Of a stretch of DNA of 64,000 nt, positions 57,552-64,000 are shown piece by piece. Each line of letters starts with the position of its first letter. Position 1 is the stretch's first letter. Both the position numbers and the translations under genes were made by a program. The notes beneath the pieces were generated by a model. That model was given only the letters and a program-made list of their open reading frames with translations, ran no database searches and was not told where the DNA came from. This stretch comes from Streptococcus infantarius subsp. infantarius ATCC BAA-102 (lineage in GTDB: Bacteria; Bacillota; Bacilli; Lactobacillales; Streptococcaceae), in NCBI RefSeq assembly GCF_000154985.1, contig NZ_DS572692.1:124001-188000 (forward strand). The letters are read 5' to 3'.

Positions 57552-58616
57552 TTATTTGTTTACGCCATCATCTACTTTTACTTCGCCTTTGATAACTTTT
57601 TCTTTTGCAGTTTCTACAGCAGATTTGATGTTATCTGGAAGGTTTTTAGTAACAAGATCAACACCACCGTCTTTAAGACCGTATGTTTTAGTTGTGTTAC
57701 CTTCAAATTTATCACCTTTGAGTTGACGGTTAGCAATATCTTTAACAACTTGACCTACTTCTTTGATTGTTGAAGTCAAAACAAAGTTTGATTTCACTTT
57801 ATCAGATGAAGTGTAGTTACCTTCTTCAGTTTGGTCACGGTCTACACCAACAACCCAAACTTTTTTGTCGCTATCAGCTGGTAATTTTTCGTTGATTTCT
57901 TTGGCTTGTGAGAAGACACCAGTACCAGAACCACCAGCAGCATGGTAAATAACATCAGCACCACTAGCATACATTGTTGCAGCGATTGTTTTACCTTTAG
58001 CTGAATCAGAGTATGAACCAGCATATTGGACGTCAACTTTGATTGAGCTATCTACTGAAGCAACACCTTCTTTGAATCCAGTTTCAAAGCGAGTGATTGT
58101 ATCAGATTCGACACCTCCTACAAAACCAACGTGTTTTGTTTTAGATTGCATTGCAGCCGCAATACCCGCAAGGTAAGCACCTTCGTTATCTGCAAACAAT
58201 ACACTTTCAACGTTTTTGTGGTCTGCAACGACATCATCGATAATAACATAGTTTGTATCTTTGTTTTGAGGTGCAGCTTCATCAACAGCGTCGTGAAGGT
58301 TGTAACCAATTGCAAAAACAAGGTTGTAACCATTTGAAACAGCTGAGTCTAGGTTTGTTGCATAGTCTGACTCACTATCAGATTGGAAGTAAGTGTAGTC
58401 AGTATCTTTTTTCAATTTGTTTTCTTTACCCCAAGCTTGCATACCTTCCCAAGCAGATTGGTTGAATGATTTATCATCAACACCACCTGTATCAGTAACA
58501 ATCGCAGCTTTTACGCTTGATTTTGAGCTAGAGCTAGATGAATTTGAACGACTACATGCGCCGAGCGCTAATGTTGCTACTGCAGCAAGTCCAAGACCAA
58601 CAATTTTCTTGTTCAT
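57552..58616 (-). CDS. BmpA-family nucleoside-binding lipoprotein
   Basis: A 354-residue lipoprotein with signal sequence MNKKIVGLGLAAVATLALGACS (lipobox LGAC, Cys20 or so) and a Ser-rich linker. The body has the BmpA/Med periplasmic-binding fold: VTDTGGVDDKSFNQSAWEGM, ADNEGAYLAGIAA, GFVGGVESDTITRFETGFKEG. It is the substrate-binding part of the following ABC importer. It is separated from it by hairpins and a terminator. Confidence 0.92.
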   Translation of the reverse strand: MNKKIVGLGLAAVATLALGACSRSNSSSSSSKSSVKAAIVTDTGGVDDKSFNQSAWEGMQAWGKENKLKKDTDYTYFQSDSESDYATNLDSAVSNGYNLVFAIGYNLHDAVDEAAPQNKDTNYVIIDDVVADHKNVESVLFADNEGAYLAGIAAAMQSKTKHVGFVGGVESDTITRFETGFKEGVASVDSSIKVDVQYAGSYSDSAKGKTIAATMYASGADVIYHAAGGSGTGVFSQAKEINEKLPADSDKKVWVVGVDRDQTEEGNYTSSDKVKSNFVLTSTIKEVGQVVKDIANRQLKGDKFEGNTTKTYGLKDGGVDLVTKNLPDNIKSAVETAKEKVIKGEVKVDDGVNK

Positions 58617-58646
58617 GAAAAATGAACCCTCCTAAAAAACTTATAA

Positions 58647-58720
58647 GCAACGTTTGTTGCTAAAATCTATCAAGCCAATTGGCTTGATGAACACTCTGAA
58701 AATAGACTTAGGCTAAGTCT
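58647..58720 (-). promoter_or_regulatory. Leader with three hairpins upstream of bmpA
   Basis: Between deoC and bmpA lie three short perfect stems: GCAACgtttGTTGC (58647-58660), ATCAAGCCAATTGGCTTGAT (58669-58688) and AGACTTAggcTAAGTCT (58704-58720). No known riboswitch core was recognised. They could be an mRNA-processing or stability element. Confidence 0.45.
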
Positions 58721-58804
58721 ACGAAACTGTGGCATCGTTACCACCTGACCGTCATCGCGACCGTCCAAATAGAAAATAAGTTATCTTTTTAAAGTAAGTA
58801 CTGA

Positions 58805-59470
58805 TTAATAGCTACCTTCTGCAGCTGTTTCACCGTTCACGATTGCAACACCAGATGATGCTCCAATACGTGTTGCACCAGCTTTAACAAACGCTTCAGC
58901 GTCAGCATATGAACGTGCACCACCAGCAGCTTTTACACCAATGTTAGGACCGACCGTTTTTCGCATAAGAGCAACATCATGTACATTTGCTCCTGCAGTT
59001 GAGAAACCAGTAGATGTTTTAACGTAATCAGCTCCAGCGGCTACTGACAATTGACATGCTTTTTCTTTTTCTTCATCAGTTAAAAGACATGTTTCAATGA
59101 TAACTTTTACTAATTTATCTCCGCTTGCTTCAACAACAGCACGAATATCATTTTCAACAAAATCATACTCTTTTGCTTTCAAGCGACCGATATTAATTAC
59201 CATATCAATCTCATCAGCACCATTTTCGATAGCATCTTTTGTTTCAAATGCTTTCACACGACTTGTGTTAGCTCCTAGAGGGAATCCGATAACAGTACAT
59301 ACTTTTACATCAGAATCTTTTAAGGCTTCTGAAGCATGAGAAACCCAAGTTGGGTTAACACAGACACTAGCAAAGTTGTATTCTTTAGCTTCAGCAATAA
59401 GATTATCAATTTGATCTTGAGTGCTTTCAGGTTTCAATAAAGTGTGATCAATGTATTTGTTAATTGACAT
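58805..59470 (-). CDS. deoC: Deoxyribose-phosphate aldolase
   Basis: DeoC splits deoxyribose-5-phosphate into acetaldehyde and glyceraldehyde-3-phosphate. The 221-residue TIM barrel shows [20 protein letters not shown], catalytic Lys in [14 protein letters not shown] and Schiff-base Lys in [15 protein letters not shown], and [11 protein letters not shown] chose ATG 59470 as family start; an in-frame ATG five codons earlier abuts GGAAGGA. It lies upstream of the nucleoside importer, which fits nucleoside catabolism. Confidence 0.93.
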   Translation of the reverse strand: MSINKYIDHTLLKPESTQDQIDNLIAEAKEYNFASVCVNPTWVSHASEALKDSDVKVCTVIGFPLGANTSRVKAFETKDAIENGADEIDMVINIGRLKAKEYDFVENDIRAVVEASGDKLVKVIIETCLLTDEEKEKACQLSVAAGADYVKTSTGFSTAGANVHDVALMRKTVGPNIGVKAAGGARSYADAEAFVKAGATRIGASSGVAIVNGETAAEGSY

Positions 59471-59485
59471 TAATATAATTTCCAT

Positions 59486-59971
59486 TCCTTCCTGAAAATG
59501 TTATTTTCATTTCATTAATAATTACACTCTATCTATTCTACCATTTTTTTGATAGAATGTAAGTCTTTTTTGCTATTTTTTTAATAAAGAGTAAAAATGG
59601 CAAAAACCGAAAATTCATTAAAACGCTTATTTTGTTTCACTTCTATATAAAAACCTTATTATAGCAACCTTTTTGCACTGAATATGATATATGTGTCATA
59701 TGTAATATTCGGTATTTCTGAACCTTTTCCTATCATTTTACTATAAACAACAAGATTTTGCGACCGTAAAATTAGTGACTTTCGGTTTTGTAATCGCTTT
59801 ATATTAGTGTATTTTATGATTTTTATGTGAATAATTATACTTTAAAAAGTGACTACGATGTCATAATTATTCTATGACATTTGTCACAAAGCTTGTCATT
59901 AAAGGAATTCAACAAAAAAATCCTTATCGAACTAGAAATAATAACTAATTCAATAAAGATTTTTTATTCAC
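59486..59971. other. deoC-rsmC intergenic region
   Basis: No gene supported. It contains the deoC promoter region, several AT-rich inverted repeats and a terminator (59914-59965) for the gene to the right. A sequence AAACGCTTATTTT near 59630 only weakly resembles a cre site. Confidence 0.5.
59914..59965 (-). terminator. Terminator after the RsmC-like gene
   Basis: Minus-strand long hairpin AAAAATCTTTAT ... ATAAGGATTTTT, inner pairs GAATTAG / CTAGTTC, followed by T. Confidence 0.55.
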
Positions 59972-60565
59972 TTATTTTGTTTTTTCACTACGTAAAATAT
60001 AATAGCCTTTATCACGTTTTAAAATCTCAACATTTCCAAAAACTTCTTCCATTTTGGCTTTTGCACTTGGTGCACCTTGTTTTTTCTGAATAACAATTGT
60101 CAAATTGCCACCAACTTTTAAATAGTTAATACTTTCAGAAATAATTGTATGGACAACTTGTTTTCCTGCACGAATTGGCGGATTACTGATGATATAATCA
60201 AATGTTCCATTGACTTTCTCATAGATATCTGATTGGAAAATATCAGCTTCGACACCATTTTTTTGTGCATTTTGTTTCGCTAAATCAATTGCACGATTAT
60301 TGATATCAACCATAGTTGGTTTAACACCTTGAACTTTTGCTAGTGAAATTCCTAAAGGACCATACCCACAACCAAGATCTAACAGTATCTTTCCTTTTTC
60401 GAAATCTAGGGTATTTAAAAGGACTTGACTCCCATAATCTACCATTTTTTTAGAAAAAACGCCTGAATCAGTTAAAAAAGTAAACGATTGCCCAAGCAAG
60501 GTAACTTTTAATTCTTGAATGTCGTGAGCACTATCAGGGTTTTCTGCATAATACATTTTAGTCAT
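59972..60565 (-). CDS. Class I SAM-dependent methyltransferase (RsmC-like)
   Basis: A 197-residue single-domain methyltransferase with LLDLGCGYGPLGISLAKVQG (motif I) and the catalytic NPP motif in YIISNPPIRAGK. This signature is of rRNA m2G methyltransferases such as RsmC, where the second domain is missing in Gram-positives. Start MTKMYYAENPDSAHDI at 60565. The exact target base is inferred. Confidence 0.85.
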   Translation of the reverse strand: MTKMYYAENPDSAHDIQELKVTLLGQSFTFLTDSGVFSKKMVDYGSQVLLNTLDFEKGKILLDLGCGYGPLGISLAKVQGVKPTMVDINNRAIDLAKQNAQKNGVEADIFQSDIYEKVNGTFDYIISNPPIRAGKQVVHTIISESINYLKVGGNLTIVIQKKQGAPSAKAKMEEVFGNVEILKRDKGYYILRSEKTK

Positions 60566-60696
60566 TCTTCTATCACTTTCTTTTATAATGCACTTCTATT
60601 TTATCATACTCTTCTATCATATCAAGCATTGTAACTGTTTTCAACTAAAGCTTAAAATGCTATAATAAAGTAGATAACCTCTTTAAGGAGTTTCGT

Positions 60697-61617
60697 ATGA
60701 CTAACGAATTTATTAATTTTGATCTTATTTCTCGCGAGACTTGGCAGGAATTGCATCGAAAAACTCAGCCGCTTCTCACAGCTGAGGAGCTTGAATCGAT
60801 TAAAAGTTTAAATGATAACATCAGCATCCAGGATGTTGTTGAAGTTTATCTTCCTTTAATCAGTTTGATTCAAATTTACAAAAACGCTCAAGAAAACCTT
60901 TCGTTTTCAAAAAGCATCTTTTTAAAAAAAGATGCGAGTAAACGACCTTTTATTATCGGAATCTCTGGTTCTGTAGCTGTTGGGAAATCAACGACCAGTC
61001 GTCTTCTACAACTTCTACTATCTCGAACATTTAAAGATAGCAAAGTTGAAATGGTAACGACTGATGGATTTATTTATCCCAATAAGGTCTTGATAGAGCA
61101 AAATATCTTAGACCGTAAAGGATTTCCTGAAAGTTATAATATGGAACTTCTTTTAAACTTTCTTGACACGGTCAAAAATGGAATGACAGCTCGCATTCCT
61201 GTTTACTCACACGAAGTTTACGATATAGTTCCTGATCAAGAACAAGTTATCGAAGCACCTGATTTCTTAATCGTCGAAGGTATCAACGTTTTTCAGAATC
61301 AAAAAAACAAACGTATCTATATGACTGGCTACTTTGATTTTTCTATCTATATTGATGCTGAAAATGATATAATTGAAAAATGGTACCTAGAACGTTTTGA
61401 CAGCTTACTAGAACTTGCTAAGACAGACAAGACAAACTACTATAATAGATTTGTTAAAATGCCATACAAAGACGCGTTAGAGTTTGCCAAAATGGTTTGG
61501 AAAACTGTCAATCTTGTAAACCTAGAAAAATATATTGAACCCACTCGAAATAGGGCAGAATTAATTTTACACAAAACTGATAATCACAAAATCGATCACA
61601 TTTACTTGAAAAAATAA
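60697..61617 (+). CDS. coaA: Pantothenate kinase, type I
   Basis: CoaA phosphorylates pantothenate as the first step to CoA. The 306 residues show P-loop [32 protein letters not shown] and the YIDA / W(Y) region. It is full length and divergent from the RsmC-like gene. Together with coaB, coaC and the S component it covers most of the CoA pathway in this window. Confidence 0.94.
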   Translation: MTNEFINFDLISRETWQELHRKTQPLLTAEELESIKSLNDNISIQDVVEVYLPLISLIQIYKNAQENLSFSKSIFLKKDASKRPFIIGISGSVAVGKSTTSRLLQLLLSRTFKDSKVEMVTTDGFIYPNKVLIEQNILDRKGFPESYNMELLLNFLDTVKNGMTARIPVYSHEVYDIVPDQEQVIEAPDFLIVEGINVFQNQKNKRIYMTGYFDFSIYIDAENDIIEKWYLERFDSLLELAKTDKTNYYNRFVKMPYKDALEFAKMVWKTVNLVNLEKYIEPTRNRAELILHKTDNHKIDHIYLKK

Positions 61618-61707
61618 GTAAATTTTCCTGAAACAGTGATTAAGACTTGCCAAAACGCAATAAATTCTATATAATAATATAGTTAGATTAATTTGGAGGT
61701 GAAAACA

Positions 61708-61944
61708 TTGGCAAATATTAAATCAGCTATCAAACGCGCTGAACTTAACGTTAAACAAAACGAAAAAAATTCAGCACAAAAATCAGCTATGCGTTCTGCT
61801 ATCAAAGCATTTGAAGCTAACCCATCTGAAGAGCTTTTCCGTGCTGCTTCTGCAAGCATCGATAAAGCTGAATCAAAAGGTTTGATTCACAAAAACAAAG
61901 CTAGCCGCGATAAAGCACGTCTTGCTGCTAAATTGGCTAAATAA
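61708..61944 (+). CDS. rpsT: 30S ribosomal protein S20
   Basis: The 78-residue S20 begins with TTG 61708 ([20 protein letters not shown]) behind GGAGGTGAAAACA. This start gives the family N-terminus; an earlier frame start would add five residues. Rich in Lys and Ala as usual. It is followed by a terminator. Confidence 0.95.
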   Translation: MANIKSAIKRAELNVKQNEKNSAQKSAMRSAIKAFEANPSEELFRAASASIDKAESKGLIHKNKASRDKARLAAKLAK

Positions 61945-61953
61945 TATCCAATG

Positions 61954-61980
61954 AAAACTCCAAATGGAGTTTTTCTTTTT
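61954..61980 (+). terminator. Terminator after rpsT
   Basis: AAAACTCC-aaat-GGAGTTTT followed by TCTTTTT. Confidence 0.8.
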
Positions 61981-62003
61981 CTAATGAATACTCTTACAAA
62001 CTA

Positions 62004-62031
62004 AAAGGGATGCTTAAAGCATCCTTTTTTT
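62004..62031. terminator. Terminator between rpsT and ciaH
   Basis: GGATGC-ttaaa-GCATCC with A and T runs on either side; overlaps the end of ciaH. Confidence 0.7.
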
Positions 62032-63358
62032 ATTTACCAAAATTATGTCGGTTAAAACGAACTTCAAAGATAGTTCCTTTTGGATGATTATCCTTAACTT
62101 GAATATCACCTTTTAAGGCATCAACAATTTGTTTAGCTAAGGATAGACCAAGTCCAAAGCCACCTTTTTGACGTGTCCTTGCCTTATCAACGCGATAAAA
62201 GCGATCAAAAATTTTCGCTTTATCAGCGTCACTAATACCCGGCCCATTATCAGCGACGGTTAGAATAGTCTGGCGTTCTGTTGTTTTAACTGTAAATTCA
62301 ATAAAACCGTCGTCATCAGTGTACTTAATCGCATTATCAAACAAGATTGTCATCAATTGTTTAAGCAAGGTGCGATCAGTTTTTATCGGACGATCCGCAG
62401 AATTATGAGCAACAAAAGTTTTACCATTTTCTTCGGCAATCATGTTGTAATTCTCAAAAATTTCATTAAAGATTGAAGGTTGGATTTCTTCTAATTCAAC
62501 TTTCAATCCATCATCTCGCCTAGCAAGGTTCAAAAGATTGGTTGTTAAAATACGCATATTACGAACTTCGTCAAGACTCGCTGCAATACTTTCACTGTTA
62601 TCAAGAATTGTTGCATTCGGTCGTCTAAAAAGACTTTCAAGTCGGTTTTGAAGCACCGCTAACGGCGTTCTTAATTCGTGACTAGCATTTTCAACAAAAC
62701 GCTTTTGTTTTTCATAACTTTCTAAAATTGGTTTACGCATCCAATTTGCCAAGTAAATACTTGCTAAAATTGAAATCATCCAGAAAATAATCATGACTGA
62801 AACAGTTATGGTTACATAACGTTCGTTTGCCTCATCAAGCTGACTAACACTGATTAAGAAAGTCGCGTATTCAATCGTTGGATAGTCACTACTATACACT
62901 CTAACCGTTAAAACATGGTATTTTTCGGTTTGACCAAAGATAGTTGTCATTTTCTCGTCTTTAATCTCACCAATAGTGTCTTCATCAACACTAGATGCTA
63001 ATGTCCCGAACTGGACAAACGCATCAATTACATTTACGATTTTCCCATTTGTATCGTACAATAGCACACTGACATTACTTAAACTTGCCACATTTGAGCT
63101 GGGTTTTCCTTTTCCAGAATTACTAAAACTATTATTAGATTGTAAGGAATCACTACGCTCCATTGTTCGTGTGACGTAATCACTTGCGTTGTCAGCTGCA
63201 TTTTTTAAAGTGGTATCTACAGAAGAATATAGACCATAACGCATAATCTGCAAGATAATCGTGGTCATAATGATGAAAATTCCTGTAAATACAATGAAGA
63301 AATGGAAAAAATTAGAAAACGTTCCTGTTGATAATTTTTTGTGTATGTTATTCAGCAT
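62030..63358 (-). CDS. ciaH: Sensor histidine kinase CiaH
   Basis: CiaH of the CiaRH system controls competence, stress and cell-wall functions in streptococci. The 442-residue kinase has two membrane helices (about 20-45 and 180-205) around a Ser-rich extracellular loop. The H-box is [20 protein letters not shown], with N box ([14 protein letters not shown]), DNGPGIS and [13 protein letters not shown]. It overlaps ciaR by 11 bases. Synteny with rpsT supports the assignment. Confidence 0.92.
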   Translation of the reverse strand: MLNNIHKKLSTGTFSNFFHFFIVFTGIFIIMTTIILQIMRYGLYSSVDTTLKNAADNASDYVTRTMERSDSLQSNNSFSNSGKGKPSSNVASLSNVSVLLYDTNGKIVNVIDAFVQFGTLASSVDEDTIGEIKDEKMTTIFGQTEKYHVLTVRVYSSDYPTIEYATFLISVSQLDEANERYVTITVSVMIIFWMISILASIYLANWMRKPILESYEKQKRFVENASHELRTPLAVLQNRLESLFRRPNATILDNSESIAASLDEVRNMRILTTNLLNLARRDDGLKVELEEIQPSIFNEIFENYNMIAEENGKTFVAHNSADRPIKTDRTLLKQLMTILFDNAIKYTDDDGFIEFTVKTTERQTILTVADNGPGISDADKAKIFDRFYRVDKARTRQKGGFGLGLSLAKQIVDALKGDIQVKDNHPKGTIFEVRFNRHNFGK

Positions 63359-64000
63359 CTTTTAGAATATACCCTACACTACGAAGTGTTTGTAGATTTT
63401 TAGCAAAACTTGTTCCTTTTAATTTTTTGCGAATCTTAGAAACATAAACTTCAACAACTGAAATTGTAGTATCGCTATCAAATCCCCAAATACGGTCAAA
63501 AATTTGTGATTTTGGCAAAATAACATTTTGATTTTGCAAGAAATAAACCAATAAATCAAATTCTTTACCTAGTAACTCAACCTTTTTACCGTTAACAGTT
63601 GTTGTGTTAGTTGATGTATCAGCTGTTAATTCGTGGTAAGAAAGAGTATTATCGTTGAATTTTCCAGAGCGTTTCAAAAGCGCTTGAATACGCATCTTCA
63701 ACTCTTCAAGATAAAATGGTTTTGTCAAATAATCATCAGCACCAAGTTCAAAACCGTGTCCTTTATCATTAAGACTTTCTTTGGCTGTCATAATTAAGAC
63801 AGGTGTCGTAATACCTTGTTCACGTAATTCTTTCAGAACTTGGAAACCATCTTTTTCTGGCAACATCAGATCAAGCAAAATGAGGTCATAAACACCACTT
63901 TCTGCCTCATAAAGCCCTTCTTCACCATCAAAGACTTGCATAACATCTGCAAAATTATCTAAAAAATCAAAGATTGAATTCGATAAACTCAAATCATCTT
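63348..64000 (-). CDS. ciaR: Response regulator CiaR (N-terminus beyond window end)
   Basis: The visible part covers nearly all of the OmpR-type regulator. It has [20 protein letters not shown] with phospho-Asp, [34 protein letters not shown], and the winged helix ([32 protein letters not shown]). The sequence at the edge is [14 protein letters not shown], so the usual MIKILLVE start lies outside. It overlaps ciaH. Confidence 0.93.
   Translation of the reverse strand, partial: DDLSLSNSIFDFLDNFADVMQVFDGEEGLYEAESGVYDLILLDLMLPEKDGFQVLKELREQGITTPVLIMTAKESLNDKGHGFELGADDYLTKPFYLEELKMRIQALLKRSGKFNDNTLSYHELTADTSTNTTTVNGKKVELLGKEFDLLVYFLQNQNVILPKSQIFDRIWGFDSDTTISVVEVYVSKIRKKLKGTSFAKNLQTLRSVGYILKDAE

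Noticed and set aside
59625-59660. cre (CcpA) site upstream of deoC
   Set aside because: AAACGCTTATTTT lacks the required symmetry and several consensus bases.

Overview
The window is a low-GC Firmicute chromosome and its gene order is streptococcal: gyrA-srtA, divergent ldh, nox, ciaR-ciaH next to rpsT-coaA, coaB-coaC-panT-type S component, and asd-dapA with a structured RNA ahead of asd. The best fit is a Streptococcus of the bovis/equinus complex; the species is an inference. No rRNA, tRNA, CRISPR array or insertion sequence was recognised. Most lagging genes are on the minus strand.

Layout. 1-4175: core genes topA (partial), dprA, maa, rnhB, rbgA. 4156-23812: an integrated element of about 19.6 kb sitting in the first codons of rbgA and bounded by a perfect 20-bp direct repeat. 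It keeps a broken tyrosine integrase and an excisionase-like gene at the left end, and a frameshifted RepA-type replication gene plus a ruined C5-methyltransferase at the right end, with no conjugation genes left. It therefore looks like a decayed ICE or genomic island. 23.8-25 kb: DUF4231 gene and small unknown genes. 25-29.2 kb: lantibiotic-immunity-type two-component system and ABC transporter. 29.3-37.9 kb: ABC-F protein, vitamin B6 salvage (pdxU2/pdxK/pdxR-like), dapA, asd with leader RNA, cls. 38-44 kb: fhs, pantothenate/CoA genes, pgm. 44-48.5 kb: Nramp-related transporter, broken TDT transporter, DUF1002 protein, VOC protein, srtA. 48.5-53.7 kb: gyrA, ldh, nox. 53.8-59.5 kb: nucleoside ABC importer and deoC. 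59.9-64 kb: RsmC-like methyltransferase, coaA, rpsT, ciaH, ciaR (partial).

The most interesting part is the island cargo. One minus-strand operon (14143 down to 8318) encodes a NrdI fused to a TehB-N/DUF1971-type cupin, NrdE, a NrdF paralogue that has lost two of six metal ligands, a thiol peroxidase, and a second NrdF with all ligands. Two CRP/FNR-family FLP regulators, each with two matching cysteines, lie beside it and about 4 kb further on. Three promoters carry a 14-bp FNR-type palindrome exactly 22 nt upstream of a TATAAT/TATACT -10 box: the ribonucleotide reductase operon, the heavy-metal P-type ATPase gene, and the HMA-chaperone/RIC-like/flp operon. This arrangement suggests one small redox-responsive regulon joining metal handling and deoxynucleotide synthesis.

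The island also carries scars: a collapsed acyl-CoA dehydrogenase-etfB-etfA operon and a second L-lactate dehydrogenase killed by one stop codon. Several genes across the window are interrupted by single-base changes, many at short homopolymers, so real decay and assembly error both have to be kept in mind.
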